Positions 37,710-49,983 of a stretch of 64,000 nucleotides of DNA are shown here, piece after piece. Below the pieces are notes generated by a model. That model worked only from the letters and a program-made list of their open reading frames with translations, was not told where the DNA came from and did no database searches. Made by a program: the position numbers and the translations under genes. Origin of the DNA: Sepiola atlantica (lineage: Eukaryota > Mollusca > Cephalopoda > Sepiida > Sepiolidae); assembly GCA_963556195.1 (NCBI GenBank), contig CAUVYP010000587.1:806001-870000 (forward strand). The letters run 5' to 3'. Position 1 is the first letter of the stretch; each line of letters opens with the position of its first letter.

Positions 37710-37895
37710 TAAGGTCGTTTTAAAGTTGATATCGCTTTTGTTTATAACTTCCACATTTATTCGAATTGTGCAACGAAACTTTGCAGACAGTCGCGAAGAG
37801 GCCTTTTCTACTACAGTACCAAGTTTCCGAAGTGCAGCTCTTGTCTTGCCGGAGATATGTCGATACAAACTGAATACGCAAAACATCAACAAAAT
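37710..37895. repeat. B monomer of the shortened P-D-B module
   Basis: It has gcgaagagg, ctacagtacc and cttgtcttgcc with a taaggtcg head, as at 31570 and 35850. A private change gives gtttccgaag near 37823. Confidence 0.85.
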
Positions 37896-39569
37896 TTAGC
37901 GCGTTTTAAAGTTGATATCGCTTTTGTTTATAACTTCCACATTTATTCGAATTGTGCAACGAAACTTTGTAGACAACCGCGGTGACACATTTTCTACTGA
38001 AGTACCAAGTTTCAGCAGTGCAGCTCTTGTACTGGTGGAGATATGTCGATACAAACTGAATACGCAAAACATCAACAAAATTTAGCGCGTTTTAAAGTTG
38101 ATATCGCTTTTGTTTATAACTTCCACATTTATTCGAATTGTGCCACGAAACTTGGCAGACAGTCGCGGATAGGCCTTTTCTACTGAAGTACCAAGCTTCA
38201 GAAGTGCAGCTCTTGTACTGCCGGAGATATGTCGATACAAACTGAATACGCAAAACATCAACAAAATTTAGCGCGTTTTAAAGTTGATACCGCTTTTGTT
38301 GATAACTTCCATATTTATTCCAATTGTGCAACAAAACTTTGCGGACAGTCGCGGATAGGCCTTTTCTACTGAAGTACCAAGCTTAAGAAGTGCAGCTCTT
38401 GTACTGCCGGAGATATGTCGATACAAACTGAATACGCAAAACATCAACAAAATTTAGCGCGTTTTAAAGTTGATATCGCTTTTGTTTATAACTTCCACAT
38501 TTATTCGAATTGTGCTACGAAACTTGGCAGACAGTCGCGGATAGGCCTTTTCTACTGAAGTACCAAGTTTCAGAAGTGCAGCTCTTGTACTGCCGGAGAT
38601 ATGTCGATACAAACTGAATACGCAAAACATCAACAAAATTTAGCGTATTTTAAAGTTGATACCGCTTTTGTTGATAACTTCCACATTTATTCGAATTGTG
38701 CAACGAAACTTTGCAGACAGTCGCGGATAGGCCTTTTCTACTGAAGTACCAAGTTTCAGAAGTGCAGCTCTTGTACTGCCGGAGGTATGTCGATACAAAC
38801 TGAATACGCAAAACATCAACAAAATTTAGCGCGTTTTAAAGTTGATATCGCTTTTGTTTATAACTTCCACATTTATTCGAATTGTGCAAAGATACTTTGT
38901 AGACAACCGCGCTGACACATTTTCTACTGAAGTACCAAGTTTCAAGAATGCAGCTAGTGTACTGCCGGAGATATGTCGATACAAACTTAATACGCAAAAC
39001 ATCAACAAAATTTAGCGCGTTTTAAAGTTGATATCGCTTTTGTTTATAACTTCCACATTTATTCGAATTGTGCAACGAAACTTTGCAGACAACCGCGGAG
39101 ACACATTTTCTACTGAAGTACCAAGTTTCAGAAGTGCAGCTTTTGTACTGCCGGAGATATGTCGATACAAACTGAATACGCAAAACATCAACAAAATTTA
39201 GCGCGTTTTAAAGTTGATATCGCTTTTGTTTATAACTTCCACATTTATTCGAATTGTGCAACGAAACTTTGCAGACAACCGCGGAGACACATTTTCTACT
39301 GAAGTACCAAGTTTCAGAAGTACAGCTCTTGCACTGCCGGAGATATGTCGATACAAACTGAATACGCAAAACATCAACAAAATTTAGCGCGTTTTAAAGT
39401 TGATATCGCTTTTGTTTATAACTTCCACATTTATTCGAATTGTGCAACGAAACTTTGCAGACAGTCGCGGAGAGGCCTTTTCTACTACAGTACCAAGTTT
39501 CAGAAGTGCAGCTCTTGTCTTGCCGGAGATATGTCGATACAAACTGAATACGCAAAACATCAACAAAAT
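37896..39569. repeat. 9-mer HOR T-C-H-I-P-F-G-V-B
   Basis: Complete 1,674-bp unit with starts at 37896, 38082, 38268, 38454, 38640, 38826, 39012, 39198 and 39384. It is subtype a (H with catatttattcc) and matches 40872-42545 closely at an offset of 2,976 bp. Confidence 0.92.
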
Positions 39570-40871
39570 TTAGCGCGTTTTAAAGTTGATATCGCTTTTG
39601 TTTATAACTTCCACATTTATTCGAATTGTGCAACGATACTTTGTAGACAACCGCGGTGACACATTTTCTACTGAAGTACCAAGTTTCAGCAGTGCAGCTC
39701 TTGTACTGGTGGAGATATGTCGATACAAACTGAATACGCAAAAAATCAACAAAATTTAGCGCGTTTTAAAGTTGATATCGCTTTTGTTTATAACTTCCAC
39801 ATTTATTCGAATTGTGCCACGAAACTTGGCAGACAGTCGCGGATAGGCCTTTTCTACTGAAGTACCAAGCTTCAGAAGTGCAGCTCTTGTACTGCCGGAG
39901 ATATGTCGATACAAACTGAATACGCAAAACATCAACAAAATTTAGCGCGTTTTGAAGTTGATATCGCTTTTGTTGATAACTTCCACATTTATTCGAATTG
40001 TGCAACAAAACTTTGCGGACAGTCTCGGATAGGCCTTTTCTACTGAAGTACCAAGCTTCAGAAGTGCAGCTCTTGTACTGCCGGAGATATGTCGATACAA
40101 ACTGAATACGCAAAACATCAACAAAATTTAGCGCGTTTTAAAGTTGATATCGCTTTTGTTTATAACTTCCACATTTATTCGAATTGTGCTACGAAACTTG
40201 GCAGACAGTCGCGGATAGGCCTTTTCTACTGAAGTACCAAGTTTCAGAAGTGCAGCTCTTGTCTTGCCGGAGATATGTCGATACAAACTGAATACGCAAA
40301 ACATCAACAAAATTTAGCGCGTTTTAAAGTTGATATCGCTTTTGTTTATAACTTCCACATTTATTCGAATTGTGCAACGAAACTTTGCAGACAGTCGCGG
40401 ATAGGCCTTTTCTACTGAAGTACCAAGTTTCAGAAGTGCAGCTCTTGTACTGCCGGAGGTATGTCGATACAAACTGAATACGCAAAACATCAACAAAATT
40501 TAGCGCGTTTTAAAGTTGATATCGCTTTTGTTTATAACTTCCACATTTATTCGAATTGTGCCACGAAACTTTGCAGACAGTCGCGGATACCCCTTTTCTA
40601 CTGAAGTACCAAGTTTCAGAAGTGCAGCTCTTGTACTGCCGGAGATATGTCGATACAAACTGAATACGCAAATCATCAACAAAATTAAGGTCGTTTTAAA
40701 GTTGATATCGCTTTTGTTTATAACTTCCACATTTATTCGAATTGTGCAACGAAACTTTGCAGACAGTCGCGAAGAGGCCTTTTCTACTACAGTACCAAGT
40801 TTCAGAAGTGCAGCTCTTGTCTTGCCGGAGATATGTCGATAAAAACTGAATACGCAAAACATCAACAAAAT
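39570..40871. repeat. Shortened, chimeric unit T-C-H-(I/B)-P-D-B (1,302 bp)
   Basis: T (39570, acgatac), C (39756), H (39942, gtctcgg) and an I/B chimera (40128) are followed by the P-D-B module (40314, 40500, 40686). P, F, G, V and one of the I/B pair are missing between the chimera's parents, a loss of five monomers relative to a full unit plus module. Confidence 0.9.
40128..40313. repeat. Chimeric monomer: I head, B tail
   Basis: It begins as I (gctacgaaacttggcag, gcggatagg, ctgaagtacc) and ends as B (cttgtcttgcc). The switch lies between monomer positions of about 105 and 135. It is followed by the P-D-B module, which normally follows B, exactly as expected if a crossover joined I to B. 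Confidence 0.9.
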
Positions 40872-42545
40872 TTAGCGCGTTTTAAAGTTGATATCGCTTT
40901 TGTTTATAACTTCCACATTTATTCGAATTGTGCAACGAAACTTTGTAGACAACCGCGGTGACACATTTTCTACTGAAGTACCAAGTTTCAGCAGTGCAGC
41001 TCTTGTACTGGTGGAGATATGTCGATACAAACTGAATACGCAAAACATCAACAAAATTTAGCGCGTTTTAAAGTTGATATCGCTTTTGTTTATAACTTCC
41101 ACATTTATTCGAATTGTGCCACGAAACTTGGCAGACAGTCGCGGATAGGCCTTTTCTACTGAAGTACCAAGCTTCAGAAGTGCAGCTCTTGTACTGCCAG
41201 AGATATGTCGATACAAACTGAATACGCAAAACATCAACAAAATTTAGCGCGTTTTAAAGTTGATACCGCTTTTGTTGATAACTTCCATATTTATTCCAAT
41301 TGTGCAACAAAACTTTGCGGACAGTCGCGGATAGGCCTTTTCTACTGAAGTACCAAGCTTCAGAAGTGCAGCTCTTGTACTGCCGGAGATATGTCGATAC
41401 AAACTGAATACGCAAAACATCAACAAAATTTAGCGCGTTTTAAAGTTGATATCGCTTTTGTTTATAACTTCCACATTTATTCGAATTGTGCTACGAAACT
41501 TGGCAGACAGTCGCGGATAGGCCTTTTCTACTGAAGTACCAAGTTTCAGAAGTGCAGCTCTTGTACTGCCGGAGATATGTCGATACAAACTGAATACGCA
41601 AAACATCAACAAAATTTAGCGTATTTTAAAGTTGATACCGCTTTTGTTGATAACTTCCACATTTATTCGAATTGTGCAACGAAACTTTGCAGACAGTCGC
41701 GGATAGGCCTTTTCTACTGAAGTACCAAGTTTCAGAAGTGCAGCTCTTGTACTGCCGGAGGTATGTCGATACAAACTGAATACGCAAAACATCAACAAAA
41801 TTTAGCGCGTTTTAAAGTTGATATCGCTTTTGTTTATAACTTCCACATTTATTTTAATTGTGCAAAGATACTTTGTAGACAACCGCGCTGACACATTTTC
41901 TACTGAAGTACCAAGTTTCAAGAATGCAGCTAGTGTACTGCCGGAGATATGTCGATACAAACTTAATACGCAAAACATCAACAAAATTTAGCGCGTTTTA
42001 AAGTTGATATCGCTTTTGTTTATAACTTCCACATTTATTCGAATTGTGCAACGAAACTTTGCAGACAACCGCGGAGACACATTTTCTACTGAAGTACCAA
42101 GTTTCAGAAGTGCAGCTTTTGTACTGCCGGAGATATGTCGATACAAACTGAATACGCAAAACATCAACAAAATTTAGCGCGTTTTAAAGTTGATATCGCT
42201 TTTGTTTATAACTTCCACATTTATTCGAATTGTGCAACGAAACTTTGCAGACAACCGCGGAGACACATTTTCTACTGAAGTACCAAGTTTCAGAAGTACA
42301 GCTCTGGCACTGCCGGAGATATGTCGATACAAACTGAATACGCAAAACATCAACAAAATTTAGCGCGTTTTAAAGTTGATATCGCTTTTGTTTATAACTT
42401 CCACATTTATTCGAATTGTGCAACGAAACTTTGCAGACAGTCGCGGAGAGGCCTTTTCTACTACAGTACCAAGTTTCAGAAGTGCAGCTCTTGTCTTGCC
42501 GGAGATATGTCGATACAAACTGAATACGCAAAACATCAACAAAAT
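40872..42545. repeat. 9-mer HOR T-C-H-I-P-F-G-V-B
   Basis: Complete unit of 1,674 bp with starts at 40872, 41058, 41244, 41430, 41616, 41802, 41988, 42174 and 42360. H has catatttattcc (subtype a). F has a private ttttaattg near 41853. Confidence 0.92.
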
Positions 42546-44219
42546 TTAGCGCGTTTTAAAGTTGATATCGCTTTTGTTTATAACTTCCACATTTATTCGA
42601 ATTGTGCAACGATACTTTGTAGACAACCGCGGTGACACATTTTCTACTGAAGTACCAAGTTTCAGCAGTGCAGCTCTTGTACTGGTGGAGATATGTCGAT
42701 ACAAACTGAATACGCAAAACATCAACAAAATTTAGCGCGTTTTAAAGTTGATATCGCTTTTGTTTATAACTTCCACATTTATTCGAATTGTGCCACGAAA
42801 CTTGGCAGACAGTCGCGGATAGGCCTTTTCTACTGAAGTACCAAGCTTCAGAAGTGCAGCTCTTGTACTGCCGGAGATATGTCGATACAAACTGAATACG
42901 CAAAACATCAACAAAATTTAGCGCGTTTTAAAGTTGATATCGCTTTTGTTGATAACTTCCACATTTATTCGAATTGTGCAACAATACTTTGCGGACAGTC
43001 TCGGATAGGCCTTTTCTACTGAAGTACCAAGCTTCAGAAGTGCAGCTCTTGTACTGCCGGAGATATGTCGATACAAACTGAATACGCAAAACATCAACAA
43101 AATTTAGCGCGTTTTAAAGTTGATATCGCTTTTGTTTATAACTTCCACATTTATTCGAATTGTGCTACGAAACTTGGCAGACAGTCGCGGATAGGCCTTT
43201 TCTACTGAAGTACCAAGTTTCAGAAGTGCAGCTCTTGTACTGCCGGAGATATGTCGATACAAACTGAATACGCAAAACATCAACAAAATTTAGCGTATTT
43301 TAAAGTTAATACCGCTTTTGTTGATAACTTCCACATTTATTCGAATTGTGCAACGAAACTTTGCAGACAGTCGCGGATAGGCCTTTTCTACTGAAGTACC
43401 AAGTTTCAGAAGTGCAGCTCTTGTACTGCCGGAGGTATGTCGATACAAACTGAATACGCAAAACATCAACAAAATTTAGCGCGTTTTAAAGTTGATATCG
43501 CTTTTGTTTATAACTTCCACATTTATTCGAATTGTGCAAAGATACTTTGTAGACAACCGCGCTGACACATTTTCTACTGAAGTACCAAGTTTCTAGAATG
43601 CAGCTAGTGTACTGCCGGAGATATGTCGATACAAACTGAATACGCAAAACATCAACAAAATTTAGCGCGTTTTAAAGTTGATATCGCTTTTGTTTATAAC
43701 TTCCACATTTATTCGAATTGTGCAACGAAACTTTGCAGACAACCGCGGAGACACATTTTCTACTGAAGTACCAAGTTTCAGAAGTGCAGCTTTTGTACTG
43801 CCGGAGATATGTCGATACAAACTGAATACGCAAAACATCAACAAAATTTAGCGCGTTTTAAAGTTGATATCGCTTTTGTTTATAACTTCCACATTTATTC
43901 GAATTGTGCAACGAAACTTTGCAGACAACCGCGGAGACACATTTTCTACTGAAGTACCAAGTTTCAGAAGTACAGCTCTTGCACTGCCGGAGATATGTCG
44001 ATACAAACTGAATACGCAAAACATCAACAAAATTTAGCGCGTTTTAAAGTTGATATCGCTTTTGTTTATAACTTCCACATTTATTCGAATTGTGCAACGA
44101 AACTTTGCAGACAGTCGCGGAGAGGCCTTTTCTACTACAGTACCAAGTTTCAGAAGTGCAGCTCTTGTCTTGCCGGAGATATGTCGATACAAACTGAATA
44201 CGCAAAACATCAACAAAAT
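42546..44219. repeat. 9-mer HOR T-C-H-I-P-F-G-V-B
   Basis: Complete unit of subtype b: T with acgatactttg (42546) and H with acaatactttg and gtctcgg (42918). F (43476) has tttctagaatgc, a change shared with the F monomers at 46451 and 47752. Confidence 0.92.
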
Positions 44220-45521
44220 TCAGCGCGTTTTAAAGTTGATATCGCTTTTGTTTATAACTTCCACATTTATTCGAATTGTGCAACGAAACTTTGTAGACAA
44301 CCGCTGTGACACATTTTCTACTGAAGTACCAAGTTTCAGCAGTGCAGCTCTTGTACTGGTGGAGATATGTCGATACAAACTGAATACGCAAAACATCAAC
44401 AAAATTTAGCGCGTTTTAAAGTTGATATCGCTTTTGTTTATAACTTCCACATTTATTCGAATTGTGCCACGAAACTTGGCAGACAGTCGCGGATAGGCCT
44501 TTTCTACTGAAGTACAAAGCTTCAGAAGTGCAGCTCTTGTACTGCCGGAGATATGTCGATACAAACTGAATACGCAAAACATCAACAAAATTTAGCGTAT
44601 TTTAAAGTTGATACCGCTTTTGTTGATAACTTCCACATTTATTCGAATTGTGCAACGAAACTTTGCAGACAGTCGCGGATAGGCCTTTTGTACTGAAGTA
44701 CCAAGTTTCAGAAGTGCAGCTCTTGTACTGCCGGAGGTATGTCGATACAAACTGAATACGCAAAACATCAACAAAATTTAGCGCGTTTTAAAGTTGATAT
44801 CGCTTTTGTTTATAACTTCCACATTTATTCGAATTGTGCAAAGATACTTTGTAGACAACCGCGCTGACACATTTTCTACTGAAGTACCAAGTTTCAAGAA
44901 TGCAGCTAGTGTACTGCCGGAGATATGTCGATACAAACTGAATACGCAAAACATCAACAAAATTTAGCGCGTTTTAAAGTTGATATCGCTTTTGTTTATA
45001 ACTTCCACATTTATTCGAATTGTGCAACGAAACTTTGCAGACAACCGCGGAGACACATTTACTACTGAAGTACCAAGTTTCAGAAGTGAAGCTTCTGTAC
45101 TGCCGGAGATATGTCGATACAAACTTAATACGCAAAACATCAACAAAATTTAGCGCGTTTTAAAGTTGATATCGCTTTTGTTTATAACTTCCACATTTAT
45201 TCGAATTGTGCAACGAAACTTTGCAGACAACCGCGGAGACACATTTACTACTGAAGTACCAAGTTTCAGAAGTACAGCTCTTGCACTGCCGGAGATATGT
45301 CGATACAAACTGAATACGCAAAACATCAACAAAATTTAGCGCGTTTTAAAGTTGATATCGCTTTTGTTTATAACTTCCACATTTATTCGAATTGTGCAAC
45401 GAAACTTTGCAGACAGTCGCGGAGAGGCCTTTTCTACTACAGTACCAAGTTTCAGAAGTGCAGCTCTTGTCTTGCCGGAGATATGTCGATACAAACTGAA
45501 TACGCAAAACATCAACAAAAT
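44220..45521. repeat. 7-mer HOR lacking H and I: T-C-P-F-G-V-B (1,302 bp)
   Basis: Starts are 44220, 44406, 44592, 44778, 44964, 45150 and 45336. C passes straight to P with a normal gcgtatttt P head, so 372 bp are missing. C has gtacaaagcttc, shared with the C at 47381. G and V carry acatttactac. Confidence 0.9.
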
Positions 45522-47194
45522 TTAGCGCGTTTTAAAGTTGATATCGCTTTTGTTTATAACTTCCACATTTATTCGAATTGTGCAACGATACTTTGTAGAC
45601 AACCGCGGTGACACATTTTCTACTGAAGTACCAAGTTTCAGCAGTGCAGCTCTTGTACTGGTGGAGATATGTCGATACAAACTGAATACGCAAAACATCA
45701 ACAAAATTTAGCGCGTTTTAAAGTTGATATCGCTTTTGTTTATAACTTCCACATTTATTCTAATTGTGCGACGAAACTTGGCAGACAGTCGCGGATAGGC
45801 CTTTTCTACTGAAGTACCAAGCTTCAGAAGTGCAGCTCTTGTACTGCCGGAGATATGTCGATACAAACTGAATACGCAAAACATCAACAAAATTTAGCGC
45901 GTTTTAAAGTTGATATCGCTTTTGTTGATAACTTCCACATTTATTCGAATTGTGCAACAATACTTTGCGGACAGTCTCGGATAGGCCTTTTCTACTGAAG
46001 TACCAAGCTTCAGAAGTGCAGCTCTTGTACTGCCGGAGATATGTCGATACAAACTGAATACGCAAAACATCAACAAAATTTAGCGCGTTTTAAAGTTGAT
46101 ATCGCTTTTGTTTATAACTTCCACATTTATTCGAATTGTGCTACGAAACTTGGCAGACAGTCGCGGATAGGCCTTTTCTACTGAAGTACCAAGTTTCAGA
46201 AGTGCAGCTCTTGTACTGCCGGAGATATGTCGATACAAACTGAATACGCAAAACATCAACAAAATTTAGCGTATTTTAAAGTTAATACCGCTTTTGTTGA
46301 TAACTTCCACATTTATTCGAATTGTGCAACGAAACTTTGCAGACAGTCGCGGATAGGCCTTTTCTACTGAATACCAAGTTTCAGAAGTGCAGCTCTTGTA
46401 TTGCCGGAGGTATGTCGATACAAACTGAATACGCAAAACATCAACAAAATTTAGCGCGTTTTAAAGTTGATATCGCTTTTGTTTATAACTTCCACATTTA
46501 TTCGAATTGTGCAAAGATACTTTGTAGACAACCGCGCTGACACATTTTCTACTGAAGTACCAAGTTTCTAGAATGCAGCTAGTGTACTGCCGGAGATATG
46601 TCGATACAAACTGAATACGCAAAACATCAACAAAATTTAGCGCGTTTTAAAGTTGATATCGCTTTTGTTTATAACTTCCACATTTATTCGAATTGTGCAA
46701 CGAAACTTTGCAGACAACCGCGGAGACACATTTTCTACTGAAGTACCAAGTTTCAGAAGTGCAGCTTTTGTACTGCCGGAGATATGTCGATACAAACTGA
46801 ATACGCAAAACATCAACAAAATTTAGCGCGTTTTAAAGTTGATATCGCTTTTGTTTATAACTTCCACATTTATTCGAATTGTGCAACGAAACTTTGCAGA
46901 CAACCGCGGAGACACATTTTCTACTGAAGTACCAAGTTTCAGAAGTACAGCTCTTGCACTGCCGGAGATATGTCGATACAAACTGAATACGCAAAACATC
47001 AACAAAATTTAGCGCGTTTTAAAGTTGATATCGCTTTTGTTTATAACTTCCACATTTATTCGAATTGTGCAACGAAACTTTGCAGACAGTCGCGGAGAGG
47101 CCTTTTCTACTGAAGTACCAAGTTTCAGAAGTGCAGCTCTTGTCTTGCCGGAGATATGTCGATACAAACTGAATACGCAAAACATCAACAAAAT
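45522..47194. repeat. 9-mer HOR T-C-H-I-P-F-G-V-B (1,673 bp)
   Basis: Subtype b unit. P (46266) lacks one base (ctgaataccaag) and has cttgtattgcc. The last monomer (47009) is B-like but has ctgaagtacc in place of ctacagtacc, a sign of conversion or exchange within it. Confidence 0.9.
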
Positions 47195-48495
47195 TTAGCG
47201 CGTTTTAAAGTTGATATCGCTTTTGTTTATAACTTCCACATTTATTCGAATTGTGCAACGAAACTTTGTAGACAAACGCTGTGACACATTTTCTACTGAA
47301 GTACCAAGTTTCAGCAGTGCAGCTCTTGTACTGGTGGAGATATGTCGATACAAACTGAATACGCAAAACATCAACAAAATTTAGCGCGTTTTAAAGTTGA
47401 TATCGCTTTTGTTTATAACTTCCACATTTATTCGAATTGTGCCACGAAACTTGGCAGACAGTCGCGGATAGGCCTTTTCTACTGAAGTACAAAGCTTCAG
47501 AAGTGCAGCTCTTGTACTGCCGGAGATATGTCGATACAAACTGAATACGCAAAACATCAACAAAATTTAGCGTATTTTAAAGTTGATACCGCTTTTGTTG
47601 ATAACTTCCACATTTATTCGAATTGTGCAACGAAACTTTGCAGACAGTCGCGGATAGGCCTTTTCTACTGAATACCAAGTTTCAGAAGTGCAGCTCTTGT
47701 ATTGCCGGAGGTATGTCGATACAAACTGAATACGCAAAACATCAACAAAATTTAGCGCGTTTTAAAGTTGATATCGCTTTTGTTTATAACTTCCACATTT
47801 ATTCGAATTGTGCAAAGATACTTTGTAGACAACCGCGCTGACACATTTTCTACTGAAGTACCAAGTTTCTAGAATGCAGCTAGTGTACTGCCGGAGATAT
47901 GTCGATACAAACTGAATACGCAAAACATCAACAAAATTTAGCGCGTTTTAAAGTTGATATCGCTTTTGTTTATAACTTCCACATTTATTCGAATTGTGCA
48001 ACGAAACTTTGCAGACAACCGCGGAGACACATTTTCTACTGAAGTACCAAGTTTCAGAAGTGCAGCTTTTGTACTGCCGGAGATATGTCGATACAAACTG
48101 AATACGCAAAACATCAACAAAATTTAGCGCGTTTTAAAGTTGATATCGCTTTTGTTTATAACTTCCACATTTATTCGAATTGTGCAACGAAACTTTGCAG
48201 ACAACCGCGGAGACACATTTTCTACTGAAGTACCAAGTTTCAGAAGTACAGCTCTTGCACTGCCGGAGATATGTCGATACAAACTGAATACGCAAAACAT
48301 CAACAAAATTTAGCGCGTTTTAAAGTTGATATCGCTTTTGTTTATAACTTCCACATTTATTCGAATTGTGCAACGAAACTTTGCAGACAGTCGCGGAGAG
48401 GCCTTTTCTACTACAGTACCAAGTTTCAGAAGTGCAGCTCTTGTCTTGCCGGAGATATGTCGATACAAACTGAATACGCAAAACATCAACAAAAT
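47195..48495. repeat. 7-mer HOR lacking H and I (1,301 bp)
   Basis: T (47195, acaaacgctgtg), C (47381), P (47567, 185 bp), F (47752), G (47938), V (48124) and B (48310). The P monomer carries the same one-base deletion and cttgtattgcc as 46266. The stretch 46266-47194 therefore recurs at an offset of 1,301 bp. Confidence 0.9.
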
Positions 48496-49983
48496 TTAGC
48501 GCGTTTTAAAGTTGATATCGCTTTTGTTTATAACTTCCACATTTATTCGAATTGTGCAACGAAACTTTGTAGACAAACGCTGTGACACATTTTCTACTGA
48601 AGTACCAAGTTTCAGCAGTGCAGCTCTTGTACTGGTGGAGATATGTCGATACAAACTGAATACGCAAAACATCAACAAAATTTAGCGCGTTTTAAAGTTG
48701 ATATCGCTTTTGTTTATAACTTCCACATTTATTCGAATTGTGCCACGAAACTTGGCAGACAGTCGCGGATAGGCCTTTTCTACTGAAGTACCAAGCTTCA
48801 GAAGTGCAGCTCTTGTACTGCCGGAGATATGTCGATACAAACTGAATACGCAAAACATCAACAAAATTTAGCGCGTTTTAAAGTTGATATCGCTTTTGTT
48901 GATAACTTCCACATTTATTCGAATTGTGCAACAAAACTTTGCGGACAGTCGCGGATAGGCCTTTTCTACTGAAGTACCAAGTTTCAGAACTGCAGCTCTT
49001 GTACTGCCGGAGATATCTCGATACAAACTGAATACGCAAAACATCAACAAAATTTAGCGTATTTTAAAGTTGATACCGCTTTTGTTGATAACTTCCACAT
49101 TTATTCGAATTGTGCAACGAAACTTTGCAGACAGTCGCGGATAGGCCTTTTCTACTGAAGTACCAAGTTTCAGAAGTGCAGCTCTTGTACTGCCGGAGGT
49201 ATGTCGATACAAACTGAATACGCAAAACATCAACAAAATTTAGCGCGTTTTAAAGTTGATATCGCTTTTGTTTATAACTTCCACATTTATTCGAATTGTG
49301 CAAAGATACTTTGTAGACAACCGCGCTGACACATTTTCTACTGAAGTACCAAGTTTAAAGAATGCAGCTAGTGTACTGCCGGAGATATGTCGATACAAAC
49401 TTAATACGCGAAACATCAACAAAATTTAGCGCGTTTAAAAGTTGATATCGCTTTTGTTTATAACTTCCACATTTATTCGAATTGTGCAACGAAACTTTGC
49501 AGACAACCGCGGAGACACATTTTCTACTGAAGTACCAAGTTTCAGAAGTGAAGCTCTTGTACTGCCGGAGATATGTCGATACAAACTGAATACGCAAAAC
49601 ATCAACAAAATTTAGCGCGTTTTAAAGTTGATATCGCTTTTGTTTATGACTTCCACATTTATTCGAATTGTGCAACGAAACTTTGCAGACAACCGCGGAG
49701 ACACATTTTCTACTGAAGTACCAAGTTTCAGAAGTACAGCTCTTGCACTGCCGGAGATATGTCGATACAAACTGAATACGCAAAACATCAACAAAATTTA
49801 GCGCGTTTTAAAGTTGATATCGCTTTTGTTTATAACTTCCACATTTATTCGAATTGTGCAACGAAACTTTGCAGACAGTCGCGGAGAGGCCTTTTCTACT
49901 ACAGTACCAAGTTTCAGAAGTGCAGCTCTTGTCTTGCCGGAGATATGTCGATACAAACTGAATACGCAAAACATCAACAAAAT
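48496..49983. repeat. 8-mer HOR with H and I merged (1,488 bp)
   Basis: T (48496, acaaacgctgtg), C (48682), H/I-like (48868), P (49054), F (49240), G-position (49426), V (49612) and B (49798). The monomer at 48868 has the H core (acaaaactttgcggac) but the accaagtttcag of I where H usually has accaagcttcag. Confidence 0.85.
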
